From the NCBI GenBank assembly GCA_947034895.1, contig OX344764.1:67561348-67625347 (forward strand): a DNA stretch of 64,000 bases. The letters are read 5' to 3'. The DNA is from Rhytidiadelphus loreus. Lineage: Eukaryota; Streptophyta; Bryopsida; Hypnales; Hylocomiaceae. The notes beneath the pieces were generated by a model. It was not told the origin of the DNA. It saw nothing but the letters and a program-made list of their open reading frames with translations, and made no database searches. Shown in pieces: positions 35,301 to 48,100 of this stretch. Position 1 is the stretch's first letter. Each line of letters begins with the position of its first letter. A program made the translations under genes and the position numbers.

Positions 35301-36639
35301 TTTGAAATCTAAACATTTCAGGCTAAATTTGAAGATGCTATTTTAGTTTTAGGTCATAAATGACTCAATATGCATCCGTTTTTTATATGTTATATACTGT
35401 TGGAATTGTGCTTTTGAAGTGCACGAAATGATATAAACTTGCAAAATTTATCTCTAACAAAAAATAACACATACATTCAAAGTTAATATCAATTGAGGTA
35501 ATTATATCCTTACCATTTTTTTTTAACTTTTTAGCTCTGCAAGAGATGGATTCAACCTTCACAATATCTTTCCCAATTGCTTTTCATGAAATAATACTTT
35601 TGTGTGTCAAATTCCTTGTTGTGCTTGACATATCAACTACAATGAATCGAGGCAACCGTCTAATCATTCTAGCTCTCAACAATTGCCTTTTATTCAAATA
35701 ACAAAGGCAATTTTTCTTCCTCTTCTTTTTCCTACCCTCAATTGGAGTGTCCAACACTAACAATGAAGGAAAAAAAATTCTTGCATCTGAAATAATAAAC
35801 TTATAAGAGATTACAATATCAACATCCTTTATATATTATTCATTTTATCATCATCAAATACAATATCTTCAAAGCTATCTCTAAATATACAATTATAATT
35901 GCAAACATGTCGTGCATTATCAATGAATGATGACTCATCTCTTGTCAGTGTCAATTCTAACAATATTAATATGGTTTAATATAGATTGATATGCCTTTAA
36001 TATTATTATTCATTTATTATTTGTTATTTTCTTATTGATGCTATGCAGTACGTCACCTTATCCACCTCTATCTCAAACGTTCATTATATATCTTCTTCTA
36101 TATCAAATCTTAATATGATACATAATAACAAGCATTTAGATCATCAATCCAATTTTAAATTTTACTACATCTATGATAAATTTTCTTTCGTTTTCAAAAA
36201 CCCTATAGGTCTTACATTTTTCTTTATATCCACACCCTTGCACTCGCAATGATCATTACTTGCTTCCTTTTGCTTTCTAATGTTGTCACTTGCTTACAAC
36301 TTTCTTTAATACTTCATTGTGGCCAGTATTGTTGCTAGAATTCATGAGGTCCCATTTGTTTTACCATTAGGTAGTCAAGGTCTTGAACATGTCCCTGCCC
36401 ATCATTCTCCTCCATGTTTGCTATAGATTCTTCCCTTCTTCTATCGTCGTAGAGGAAAAAGTCCATGGTAACTCTGACATTGTTGAGGAATCAATTTTGT
36501 AATTAAGATCATGTAGCAATTAAAAAGGATTCTATTGGTTTCTTCCAATAGGATGCTATATAATTTATAGTCTCTTGCTTGAGCTCTTACCAACTTTGAC
36601 TGAAATAGTAATGTTTGTTTATAATAAGTTCAATGTTGA
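35301..36639. other. AT-rich intergenic with a short minus coding-like exon
   Basis: Mostly unstructured. A minus-strand frame at about 35,790-35,584 follows a good acceptor (TTATTTCAG) and reads about 68 codons, including TPIEGRKKKRKKN and ARMIRRLPRFIVVDM, before TGA. It may be an exon of a decayed gene; no family was recognised. Confidence 0.3.
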
Positions 36640-37194
36640 ATGTCCACTACTACATCTAGTAAAGTAAAGTCTTTTGGAAGTGAATGTTTGGAGAGTACAA
36701 TTATGTTCTATGTGAACATTGTTAAACGTAAGTCCCTAAAACCAATAATAGAGTTATTCAATGATTTTAAAGGTGAGATACCAATTACATTTTGTCAATC
36801 TTCCTCTTCAAATGTTATTTTGCCATCTATAGTGGATTTTTCTAATCTTATTGCCTTCCATATCACCCTTAGTAATCCTGCATCGTCCAAGTTTTCTCGT
36901 CTTCCTCACCTTCCCAATCATCGCAATTCCCTAAGTGTCTTGCAATGTCAAAGTAAATTGAAGAAGTTGGGTTCCGCTTGTAGTCCAACGTACGAATGTC
37001 ACCTCGACGTCTATTCACCTCATCTAGGGTATTTGAGATTGTACTGTAGACTTATCCTCAACCGGCACATGTTCAAAGAATCCCCTTCATTCAAAATGGC
37101 AAGCAAATTTGTTAAAGCAGTAAGGCATCCACCAAAAATCATAGCAATTAGTGGGAAAGTGCAAAGAATGTTACCGCAAATATTATTAGTATAA
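36640..37194 (+). CDS. Hypothetical ORF, 184 codons
   Basis: The longest uninterrupted ATG-initiated frame of the gene-poor part, ending in TAA at 37,192-37,194. The product is Ser/Leu-rich with a basic C-terminal third (KMASKFVKAVRHPPKIIAIS); I see no signal peptide, membrane segment or known motif. An inverted-repeat element begins about 55 bases downstream. It could be a remnant of a transposon ORF or a young or spurious frame; the length alone is unusual for DNA this AT-rich. Confidence 0.3.
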   Translation: MSTTTSSKVKSFGSECLESTIMFYVNIVKRKSLKPIIELFNDFKGEIPITFCQSSSSNVILPSIVDFSNLIAFHITLSNPASSKFSRLPHLPNHRNSLSVLQCQSKLKKLGSACSPTYECHLDVYSPHLGYLRLYCRLILNRHMFKESPSFKMASKFVKAVRHPPKIIAISGKVQRMLPQILLV

Positions 37195-37247
37195 ACTTCA
37201 GAACTTTCTTCCTTATCCTGGACTTGGTGCTATTATTGTATTTTTGT

Positions 37248-37502
37248 TTGGTACATGCCATATTTAACTACTTTTGGACTTTTAAGGGAGTTTTGGACTT
37301 TGTCCATCGGGAGATCTCCCGATGTCATAGATATCTAAAATCTAAACCTATTGTACATTTTTCAAACCACTTAGTCCAAAATCTATATCATTTCTAGATT
37401 CATAAAATCTATAGAAGTCAAAGTCTACAATTGTCTTAGATGTCCCTTTACCAATTTTGGACTTTGCAAAGTCCAAAAATAGTTAAATATGGCATGTACC
37501 AA
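37248..37502. mobile_element. Inverted-repeat element (MITE), about 255 bp
   Basis: Left arm TTGGTACATGCCATATTTAA, then CTACTTTTGGACTTT. Right arm AAAGTCCAAAAATAG, then TTAAATATGGCATGTACCAA. The arms match over about 35 bases with one mismatch. Internally GGACTTT recurs and a perfect 20-bp palindrome lies at 37,305-37,324. No coding capacity; the target duplication could not be settled, so the superfamily is unknown. Confidence 0.75.
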
Positions 37503-38079
37503 CATTAACCAAAAGGTTTATAATATTACACTTTGCAATTTTCCATGAACTTCTATTTTTTCTCATTATGGAGATATAAATGAGGCCTCCATTGGAAAAC
37601 GCGGCATGTACATAAACTACAAACACGTTTATTATATCTTTTGTTATTTGTGTAAATTTGATTATAAGACAGACACATTCATCCACGCTCCTACCCTCAG
37701 CTTAGATGAAGTTAAGCAAGTGCTTGTTGCTACCAAAATCATTAAGACGTGCGAGTATTCAAGTTAGTTGATAGATAATACCATGATATGAAGTAGATAT
37801 GTAGTATCAATATATTATCTTCAAAATCTCTAAATTCGAGTAGAAAGTATTATTTTCATATTCCAATATGTATTCTTTGTTGCAATGAAAGAATATTTTA
37901 TTATGTATACAATGCTCTACATCCTACAATATTTTCACTGCACTTGTTTTCATCTTATCTTTAGAATTCATTGTAAATTAAATGTATTCTCACTTGATCA
38001 ACCCACCTTCAAACAACCTCTTAGAATGTAATATAAATTTCAAATATGCAATAGCACCAATTTCCCAAGCTTTTAGATA
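37503..38079. other. AT-rich intergenic, nothing identified
   Basis: A short minus ORF (37483-37686) overlaps the MITE end and is incidental. Confidence 0.4.
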
Positions 38080-38280
38080 TAAAATCCACGGGCATAGGTC
38101 CCATAGTAATAGGTCATTTTTTTTCTAGACATAGCAATTTTGGTGGAAAAAATTAGTCTTTTAACTTTTTAACCAAAAATATTTACAAATTACATCATAT
38201 TTTACATTTCTAGGCTTTAAACTCACACAATTCATGTTCACTGCTCTTAGGCTCACGCTCACACGCTAGCATTGTTGTTG
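38080..38280 (-). mobile_element. GTGAGC-rich dispersed repeat, copy 4
   Basis: In plus orientation it begins AAATCCACGGGCATAGGTCC and TAGTAATAGGT, has an AT-rich middle, and ends TTAGGCTCACGCTCACACGC then TAGCATTG. The order matches copy 2, so it is inverted relative to copies 1 and 3. It shows that the AATCCACGG/CTAGCA ends define a family outside the 5.8-kb element. Confidence 0.45.
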
Positions 38281-40549
38281 CTCTACTTGGCAAATTAAAG
38301 TTGGGCTCGTACTAGAGTAGCAATGCATCAATGGCATAATATGTAGCATTGAGAGGTTATCTTCTTCAACAAACAATTACACATCAACCAATGAGATGCT
38401 GATACTTCAAGTTTTCATCCAAGTATCCAACTTACCTTCATTTGTTACATCTTTTCGTCTTACTTTTGTTCATTTGTCTCAATGTTGATGTATAATAGAG
38501 CGTAGATACGAGCTCGGGTACGAGTGGTGATGTAACGAGGTGTATCATGATGTAATGTGATGTTCCCAAAGAGTGTTGTGGAAGGACAAGTAATATGTCT
38601 CTTTCACATCACTTATGTCTACCTTCCCTACCAATTACTAGTTCTCTCTTGCTACATTTTTCTCATGAAAACAATGTTGTTTGTTTCCATTTTGACAAAC
38701 TACATAAGATAGTGTAGCATTATTCTACATCTATTGGAACGATTGGAGCTCAATTATAGGCGGCAAGCAAAATCCAATAAAGAGGATGTCTTGCCAAAGC
38801 AACCTTTGCATTGCACACATATTGTAGGTTTATTTATTTTCTTTGGTATGGTCTTTTCTCTTTAATATTATTGTTAGGGGAGGTCAAACTAGGCTTTCAA
38901 TGTTACTTTTCTCTTAGAGCAAGTTTTATTTGGAAACAATTTATAATCACTACTAAGGACTTGAAACTAAGTGACTACAAACATACAATGAAGCTTGTTG
39001 ATGTATCCTAGTGTCTTAGGTAGAATTGGGTTGGAAGAAGACCTCATAACATTGCATGGGCATTACATTCCATAGTAGTTATTAATTAGTAAAAAATATT
39101 GTGGAGAGCTCTAGTATCAACAATATTTAGACATAGGAATAAAAAAAAATTGTATCCTTAGTATAAAAGTTGTGTGAGTATGGGAGAAAGGTTAGTTATG
39201 ATGTTAAGTGCAATAGAGCAATTGCAATTGCAAATTGCAATTGCAAAATGTAATTGAAAGTGTACTTTGACAATTGATGGGAGAACATTGGATGAGAATA
39301 AAGCACAAGAAGATTTATACGAACCAAATTTGGAAGTAAAAAAAGACATTAGAAGAAAAATAGACACTCCAAAGGGCTACTAGAAAGTCCTCAAAGAACC
39401 CTGAAGATTACATTTTATTTTGCACTACCATTAATTTTTTCCCTATTGTTGTTCATTTTAAGTTGGAATGTTGGATTATTGTCAGTATAGTAGTCGGAGA
39501 AGAAAACTTGGAGATGATAGATTTTTACAAGTTTTAAGATTAACAAGGTCTAAATGATTTTTGAGTTTGTGATGGCAATATAGCTAGGAGGCACGTGACG
39601 TTGAGCCTTAGTAATAGATATGGGATCTTTTCCCGGATCTTTTGTGGAAGATTGGCCCAAGTGCCTACACAATGATGGTTGCATTGAAACTTGAAAGGAA
39701 TTTTGATTTGAAGAAAAGAGTCAAAAGACACCAAATTTACCTCCACCATTTTGCATCATTTCATAAAATTTAGTTTGTTCTATACACTTGCCTCATAAAT
39801 GGTCATTAATATCTTTTGAAAAACAATGGCTGCTCATAGTATGTGCTAATCAAAATATACTAATTGCCTCTAATTGCTTCATGAATGATTGCCTCTAATT
39901 TGGAGCGAGATTTGGAGTAAGTTAGTAGAGAGCTTAAGATGCTTGACATGATTCTTCATCAACTAGCAGACGAGCTAATAGATTGATAGTGAAGTATCCA
40001 ACCATTGTAGAACACAATGATTTTAGTTCGTTTATTTGGTAGTAAATTTAATTCAAGATACCACATTGTAAACCATTTTACCTTTTCAAAATATTATTAT
40101 AACAATAGAAATTGAGAAATGTAAATCAATCTACTAAAGGAAAAACTTAGTGTAATTATTTTTTCTAATAGATTGATTCTCTAATGGAAAAATATATAGA
40201 TTCATACTTTGATCTCCTTCACCATCTAGCTAAATCATTTTCACATTTTCACATCCGTGCAACGAGGGAAAGATCTTAAAGTTTCCTTCTTTCTAAAAGA
40301 CGGAAAAGATACTATCTTCTGTGTGTGTTAAATAACCTTGGAAAATGATTGGAAATTAGAAATTTTTCAACAAAATTCAATTGATTCTCCAATGCCATGA
40401 GCCTACACTGATGAGTCCTAGTTAGTACACGTGACACTAATTTACCAAAGGTCACACTATTTGTTGAATATTTAAATTAGTGTAAGACAAAATATCACTG
40501 CAATGCATCAATTCCCTCCAAAAATAAAATTTTCGGTAGTGACTATTTT
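38281..40549. other. AT-rich intergenic, no gene
   Basis: No supported coding region. At 39,217-39,250 a cluster of overlapping CAATTGCAATTGC motifs forms a palindromic run. Short ORFs of 66-69 codons on both strands have no recognisable domain. Confidence 0.4.
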
Positions 40550-41090
40550 TCTAGTTGAGCTAATACAACAAAGCAATGCAGTTTAGATCCAACATTCTTC
40601 CACCGAAAATCTTCCACGCCCACGTTCATTCACCCACTGGCCAAACGCCGCATCTCCTCCTGCGTCGGCACCATGAATCCCTTCTTCCGAAACATTCGCA
40701 AGAAGACTCCAGACCTGGCTGGCGTCCACTGAAACACACAAGCATAGAAAATTTTCATTTGATTCTAAATAAATAAAAAATAAAAAATAAACACGAGCGC
40801 AGGGGCAGAAATTCCAGCAATCAGCCGCTCCTAAAATAGACGAAATGCCGCTCCGTCCGCGGAAGTTACCCGAGTTCTACTGAATCACTGGTAACGGCCT
40901 GCTTGGAGTACGTAATTTAGTAACGAAATGGAGACTTGGAGAGCTCTTCTCTTATGTAAATAAAAGCTTCATGAAACTGTCATTCAGTCATTCAGTTCAT
41001 TCAGTTCATTTAACAGTCCTCACGAAGTAGACAAGTAGAGTCAGTCTCTGAGTACAGTTCAGAAGTTTGCATACTAGCTACAGTACCGGG
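40550..41090 (+). promoter_or_regulatory. Expansin upstream region with TATA-like motif
   Basis: Base composition shifts to GC-richer from about 40,600. A TATA-like TAAATAAAAG lies at 40,957-40,966, about 125 bases before the ATG, and a CATTCAGT/TCATTCAG repeat follows at about 40,980-41,010, probably in the 5' UTR. A short frame at about 40,670-40,732 (ATG AATCCC… to TGA) could be an upstream ORF but has no independent support. Confidence 0.35.
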
Positions 41091-42377
41091 ATGGCTGTCT
41101 GCCGAGTGTTGATGTTGGTACTCGTGGGTGAACTTGTTGCTTTGGTTGGATCTGTGACTGTGGATCTTGCTGCAAATGGGTATGATGAGAACTGGTTGTC
41201 TGGACATGCCACTTGGTATGGGGATCCACAAGGCGAAGGGTCGAATGGTAAGCTCTTTGATCTGAATATTGTCGATGAATGTTGTATTCGGGGAATTCCT
41301 TTGAACGAAGTTTGCACTTAGCTGATGCATTGAAGGCTTGCCAGAAGCTCAATCATGTAACGAAATTGCTCGCTGTGCTAGCCAAACTAGCTCATCAATG
41401 CGCAAATGGTTGTTACGAATGTTCTAGATTCCAGTTTTAAGGACTGCATTTTCGGGAGCTAGTTTAGCACTTTAACGTTCTACTCTGATACTTTTCATTT
41501 AACATCCTGTATATTTTGATTTTTGAGTTCAAACCTCTAGGACCTACTTGAAAACTTTGGACAACGACGTTCCAGCTGACGATGAGCTAGATACCGAGAA
41601 CATTCGTAACGTTCTTGGGAAAACTTCGGATTCGAATCTCAATGCCTGAGATGATCGAATTGATTATCAGGATGCTTAAAAATCAATTTTTCAAATTCTA
41701 GTCCATGTGTGATGAGATGTGATTGTTTGTGTGCGCGCAGGAGGGGCATGTGGCTACACCGAATTGACGGGTACTCCGATCGGGAACAAGATTGCAGCAG
41801 GCAATGCGCCTATCTTCCAGGACGGCAAAGGCTGCGGCCAGTGCTACGACGTGAAGTGCTCGTACCCGAGCTGCAATTCCTCGCCAACACGAATCGTCAT
41901 CACAGACTTGTGCCCTGGCGGCACGTACTGCAGCACCAACCAGCCAGCCTTCGACTTCAGCGGGGCCGCCATCAGCGCCATGGCCAACCCTGGCCAAGAC
42001 GGCGCCCTGCGCAACATCGGCTTGTATGATATTCAGTACAAGCGAGTGCCCTGCTCGTACCCAACCAGAACATTGCACTCAAAGTGGATGCGGGGTCCAG
42101 CAACTATTGGCTCTCCTTCACCGTCAAGTACTTGGGCGGCCCCGGCGACATTGAGAGTGTGGAGATCGGCCAGAACGGGGGCTCCTTGCAACCGGCAAAG
42201 CACAACTGGGGCGCCAACTGGATGCTCATCAATTACTCCGGGCAGGCTTTCAAAGGGCCTTACACGGTCAAGATTACTGCCATGCTGAACGGCCACTCCG
42301 TCACCGCCAACCAAGTCATTCCAGACAACTTCCAGCCCGACCAGCTCTACGAGGGCAACGTGCAAATGATGTACTGA
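41091..42377 (+). pseudogene. Beta-type expansin with a one-base frameshift
   Basis: Expansins are secreted cell-wall loosening proteins with a GH45-like domain 1 and a CBM63 domain 2. Exon 1 is 41,091-41,247 and exon 2 is 41,741-42,377; the 493-bp GT-AG intron splits a Gly codon. The start ATG opens a hydrophobic signal peptide of about 22 residues, followed by ATWYGDPQGEGSN. Exon 2 gives GGACGY, KGCGQCYDVKC, CSTNQPAFDFSG (AFD where most expansins have HFD) and DIQYKRVPC. The reading then must shift by one base at about 42,061, where one base is missing after TCGTACCC; it continues in the other frame with YWLSFTVKYLGGPGD, HNWGANW, ANQVIPDNF and a TGA stop. With the shift ignored the protein would be about 264 residues, a normal expansin length. 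Either a pseudogene or an assembly error; both halves are otherwise intact. Beta rather than alpha type rests on GGACGY/IQYKRVPC and is moderately sure. Confidence 0.9.
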
Positions 42378-44193
42378 TTTTGCAAGCCTCCAATCCATGG
42401 TGGAAGTACACTGCACTGAGTTTAGGGCTTAATTACAAGAAGAAAACATAGATTACGAACAGGTTAAGTAGTTAGCAGGTTGCCAGTGACCGAATTACGC
42501 CTTCACATGATTCTGGAGTGAGAGCATCCGACCGCAACTTCGCATACATTATGCTAGCTAGAAAGATGAGAAGTTGTGTGTCAGTGAGTAAGACTCCACT
42601 ATTGCAGAGAATGTGGAAAGAGCAGGGGTCCGGCTTCAGTTTGATGTTAGATTATTTGAGTATGTATTGATTTGGTGTACCCAGTGGAGCATGTGTTGTT
42701 GAATGTTTCCAGCCTGGAGAAATATAATTCTCCGGTGTAATCCGAACTTGGACGGTTTTCAGATTCAACTATGTGATACCCTCCGGAATGTTTGTGTGAA
42801 TCGTTGACTTATATTCAAAAGGTTGAATTGACTGCCCAGCATCTGCCATTACTTGTGGCAGCTGATACCTGTCATGAACGAATTCGATAGATGACAATTT
42901 GCTTATGGAAAGCTTACTGATAATCGATTAGCACGGAATGAGAAGCTCAATAATGCTTACGGCATCAGCTCATGATATGTTACAATGATGTCACATAAGC
43001 CGCATGATTATAAATGCTCTCTCCGCCGTCTCCGGTTACAGTGAACCTTCTATTGTGGAGCAATTTGTGAGCTACTTCGAACGTTCCTGATGTAAGTTAC
43101 ACGGCATTAGCAGTCCAATTCCCGAGGAATCAGCCGCTGTTTGTGATAAAAAATAAACATCTCGCCGCTTCTACTTGCGATTTTTCTACTGACTTCTACA
43201 TATGACTTGTTAGTGGAGACTTTGGTCACTGGGTGCACGACGCTTCATCAAGCTACAGGGACAGTTTTATAGCGCAAATCACGCAAAGAGAGGTAGGATT
43301 GTGAATAGCTACAGGATCGAAATGCCCAAGGACGCCAATCAAGCGTTCATGCGTTATCAGACTTCAGAGTTGCACTTCGAGAAGTCATGAATCCTGTTTA
43401 TTGAAATGAAATGAAATGAAATGAAAAAAGCATGGAAGTGGAATCATTTTAATTTTAATTATTTTCTATTTTTGGACAAAGGTAGGAAGGTCATAACATT
43501 ATTAGTGGAAGTCAGGGATTCAAAGATTTTGAGCATCACACTTCAAAATGGTGTTGGCAAAATGGTGTTGGTAAATGGTGCCATTGTCCATAAGTGCTAC
43601 TAGGTCACCTCCAAAGAATTTTTTAGATGTTACATGACAATAGCCATAATCTACAATATGTTAGCCCAAAATTAGAATCATAAATTGACCAAACAACCTA
43701 AATTAGTTTCCTTACATTGAAAATTGTAAGAGAAAATTTTAGAAGTTTGAAGACTAATTCCACTTAAGTCTCAAAGAATCGTTTGTTTAAATCATTCCAT
43801 TCCGTTGGATTTTTCATCTCAAACTTCAAAATTTATCATTTTCACAATGCACACACTGCCATGTTCAATCGAATCACCGAGATCAAAATTAGGGAACGTA
43901 AGGAACACCCTTTTATCTTTGGAAAAAAAAAATTTAGCTGAAGAAGTTGCTGGACGAGGAAGTAGGGCGGCAACAAGAACGGAGAGAACTCACTCTAATA
44001 ATTCAGCAAGTCCAGAGAGTAATTCCAGGGATCGTCTTTCCCCACCTTTGGCGGCAGAGTAGGCGCTCCAAAGCTCCCTCTAACTATAGAGAACTTTTTC
44101 TCGGGGGTGAAAAAGAGCATCATTGCCATCTCTGGAAGGAGATGAATAATTCCGGAACTTTTTTCTCCTTTTTTTCCTTTTCTTTTTTTCTTT
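42378..44193. other. Expansin 3' flank and intergenic, no gene
   Basis: Up to about 42,780 this is likely 3' UTR and downstream sequence of the expansin. Beyond it short ORFs (43421-43603, 43805-44062, 43947-44201) overlap in different frames without domains. A GAAATGAAAT microrepeat is at about 43,404-43,424. Confidence 0.4.
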
Positions 44194-44325
44194 TGGAGTA
44201 ATGAAAAATCATTCCAGTGCGAGCTTCGTGGATGTTGCGTACTTTTCTTTTTCTTTTCTTTTTGGCGTATTGAAATCATCCATTGCGAGCTTTGTGGATG
44301 TTGCATACTTTGCATTGTGTTTCTT
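44194..44325 (+). repeat. Tandem duplication, unit about 70 bp
   Basis: ATCATTCCAGTGCGAGCTTC then GTGGATGTTGCGTACTTT (from 44,208) is repeated as ATCATCCATTGCGAGCTTTG then TGGATGTTGCATACTTT (from 44,276), separated by a C/T-rich TTTTCTTTTTCTTTT spacer. Two copies only. Confidence 0.6.
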
Positions 44326-45145
44326 CCCTGGTTCCTGAGTACAATGGCACCATTTGCCAACATTATGTAGAGACGGACCCTGAAATCAATTGCTTCTTAG
44401 CCTAAGGTAGAGGATGGTGATGCGGCAAGTGTGTATACATTAGGTGGGGGTATTATGTTTACAAACACCCTTCATTTTCAAACACCAGGTGTGCAGGTAC
44501 CATTCTGATATTAAACAGTTGAAGTTAGCCGGGTTGCTTTGTAAGGTACAGTACACACGACATTGGTAAAACAACGTAGTGTATGCGGTAGTTGACACAA
44601 CAGCCGTTACTAGTGCTTCTTGTGTAAACACGAAGATCCAGCCTCTCATAGTCTTGAAGAGAGTGGACTGCGAGCACTCCCCGCGATGGGTTGCTATTTC
44701 CCCCTAAGTATTGGAGGAGGCTATCCAAAACTGCCTTGAATAAAGGCAGATGAACATTTGGTATCCGGATAGAATTTGTCAGGATATTACAAAGGCTACT
44801 CTCCACCTGTAACTCGACAAAACTATCCCTATACAGATCTCGTTGGTAATGTTCTGAATGTGCATCCCTGCATTATAGAATATCAGCTTCAAAAAAATTC
44901 TTATTATCAAGTGATAAAATGCAGTTTCACAAGGATAATAGGGGGTGAAGAGCTGATCTGCAGAGAAGGCGATTTCAGAATCACGCTCCAAAACCCTATG
45001 AGCTATTACTTAGAAGAAAGAAGAATCGCATAAGCCCAATATGGTAACAAACGAGCAAGTTGCGAAACAGGAATCACAAGCTCTGATTGCAGTGACTATT
45101 CATTGGGCATTTCCAAACCTACAGGATATGGTTGCAATGTCGGGG
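44326..45145 (-). other. RUS3 3' flank, possible 3' UTR
   Basis: Sequence downstream of the RUS3-like stop codon at 45,146. A minus-strand ORF (44525-44806) shows no RUS homology, and the RUS3 reading frame is complete without it, so I leave it out. Any polyadenylation site is unclear. Confidence 0.35.
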
Positions 45146-48100
45146 TTACTCCTGCTTGTGCACGTTGAGCCATTCTGCCCGCCATTCACTTGACACTACC
45201 AGAATACGGTCTGTGGTCCAACCAGATGACCCAAGCTGCCAAACAAGTGCTTGTCAGGGTTATTTAATGTCGTGTAAAATAGTGGCATCTAGCAATTTGC
45301 AGAAAATTAAAATAGTGGCATCACAGTATTTTGTAGAAAAAATTAAAGCGAGGGAAAAACGGTATCAGCTTACAGAGTTCACAAATGGAGCATAGTTTTT
45401 CTTCATCCACGTGATAGCTATTTCCTCTGATTGATTACTTGGCGATCGTGCTTGGAGATCAGCTAGACAAAGGGCGTGGACATAGGCCCGCAGAAAATCC
45501 TGTGGGGTTGCCACTTTGTGCAGTACTACGTGCACATTTGCGCCATCAGGAACCACCAGGTATGGATCTGTGTAGCATACGAACATTCTCGTTTTTCAGT
45601 GATAAAAGACCTTCGACGTTTGATCCGAGCGCAAATCACGTCAAACATCTGTAGTTTTTTCAGTCCCTCAATCCGTGAAGTGACCAACAGAGCATGTCTT
45701 TGACTAAGTGTCCACAAGGTTGTGTAAAAGAACAATAATTTATACCTGTTGAATATCGCTCGACCAGAGATGGGAAACTACTCCACCTGCAAGAATCCAC
45801 TACTGTACGATTTAGGTCCAAATGAGAGAAGTCGAGAATTCCATATCATTCACCGTTTCAACATCACAGACAGTGTCGGTTAAAAATAGGGACGTTTAAA
45901 AAGCAGTCTAAATTACGGGTTTGCCTCGAACCCATCAGTCAGCTTCAGGGAGGAGATTGGGACGCCAAAAAGTACGGACTTCGGCAACCACGCATCTCCA
46001 GCACGTGGTTTCTGCCACGGGAGCCTGGGGATTTGTGGAAGCAGATGTTCTTGGTCTGCTACTTCTCTGGGAGTTGGTACTGCTCATCCATTCAAGGCAT
46101 GGATCAGACGAAGTATAATTCATTTGCAAGTCGTGGATCAATCTTTGCACAAACTTGCGAATGCCTTTATAATAAAAGAAAGTGTTGATAAGGACAAATA
46201 TCACCGAAAACGGGGTGGAGTATTTTTAAAACCTTTTCTGCCTTCCTTGAAAGCTCGCAAGAGAATTGAGGTTCTTTCAGCATTCAAGCTCGTCAAACAG
46301 AGCGACCGAACTGCCCTGTAGTTTGCTGGGCATGCCAAATTTGACGAAAAATTATTACATCCAACAAGAACTATTACCATGACACCATCATCATCATACT
46401 TTCCCCTACATAAAAAGCCATGCAAAGCTCATACAGTTTGCATTCCACAAGTTCCAGATCGCTACAAACAGAAGCTCCGAAGCTGAAGCACAGCGATTAA
46501 ATCCCATGGTTGATAAAAGACACTCACCATACATATGAAAAGCCGTGAGGAGGAGGAAGGAAACCCAAAGAGCAAGCACATTTCCTGCTGTTAAGCGTGC
46601 TAGGACCATGCCTAATAGCATTCCAACCATGGTTGCAGCAGTCTCCTGGCTTCCCTCCTGCAAAAGAATTGGAGTATTATTCATCTGAATCACAAGTATT
46701 ATTGGTGTAGATACATACTTATAATTCGTAACAGCTGGAGTAGAAATCTTATGTTAACAATCTGGCCTAATTGATCCTCCCAGGCATGAAATTACGTGTG
46801 AAGGTCTTTCAGTAAACTAATTGAATTTTAGGCTTGATTTTTCTGGCAAAATTAGGTCATAGCAGTATGGTGACTCTAAACGCTGTTTGGGAATTGTGAA
46901 AATTGTGAGTTACCAAAAAATTACCTTTGCAGAAACATCTGCAGCATTCCTCCGTAAGGCAAAGTGTTGGGTCAATGCAGCTCGTGTTGCTCCACTCGCA
47001 ACCCCAGCTGCATTGGCAAATCCATATCTGCAATTTCAGAACTGGATTTCATGCACGCTACTGCAAATAAATGCCTTAACCGGAGTATCCTGCTGAGTGA
47101 GCTGACCCTTAAGAAAACTTGAAACCACGTTTCACTCGAGGCGAAAGAAGCTTACTAACTGATCTAGCCATGCTGCCGATGCACAGAATCGTCACAAAGG
47201 CACCTGGAAAAAGTGGCGATACAAGATCCATCAACATTCCTGCACAAGGGAGAAAAGTTAGTCGCACAGTTCTCCAACTAAATGTTTAAATACCAAAGTA
47301 AGTCGTATATAGCTTTAGATATTGATATCATGCTTTTAACCATGGTTAAATGTCATAAGCTCGTACTAAAAGCACGTGACTGAAGAGGAACTAAAACTTA
47401 CCAACGTCATTCAGTAAATCTGCTGCTAGGCGCCATTGCTTGGCACTACTGTCTAAGTTTGATCCCTGCGGGTGGGAACCATTGTCCACTTGTCAAAGCT
47501 TGTCACCAAAAACAATGAATGCGAAATAGACACTTGTCCTGAAAGAGATGCGTGAAACAACAATTTCAAGCCATAGTGCAGATGATTGATTCTCATTGTC
47601 AAGTGGTAACGTACTTGATGAAGCGTGAAGAGAATACTCCCCAGCATGCCGGTAAAGTCCCGCAAAAACCACTGGCACAGACAGGAATAAAATCTTAAGG
47701 ATATCGTTCCTTGAGTTTTCCAACTTCTGACATTAATAACTATAAAAAAAAGGACTTGATATCTGCAAAACACAACTCTTTCTAGGAGGGCTGCCGGTAG
47801 ATCATGAAACTATCGTTCCGCTTACCTGGAAAGTGGCGCCGACTACTGTAGCAGTTGTTTCCCCTACCCCAATGCCACCCAAGAGTGCCTGTTGTGCATT
47901 TCACAAAATAAAACTTCTGCTCAAGATCAGGCACTCCAAATCTAAGTTGAGCACTCCTTTGAGGCTGGATACCCACATGATCGTTCTTACGAGATCAAAA
48001 AAATCGACCCATATCATTATTTTTTTCGATCTTATTAAAAAATCTAGTGGTCGCATTTGATTTCAATTGCGAAAAGAAAAAAATTGTTGACAGATAGGGT

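Noticed and set aside
42033..42416. Minus ORFs antisense to the expansin (also 41,698-42,078)
   Set aside because: Shadows of the GC-rich coding strand; the plus strand encodes clear expansin motifs.
44525..44806. Possible extra RUS3 C-terminal exon
   Set aside because: The RUS3-like frame already ends with a complete C-terminus at 45,146 and total length matches the family; this ORF has no RUS similarity.
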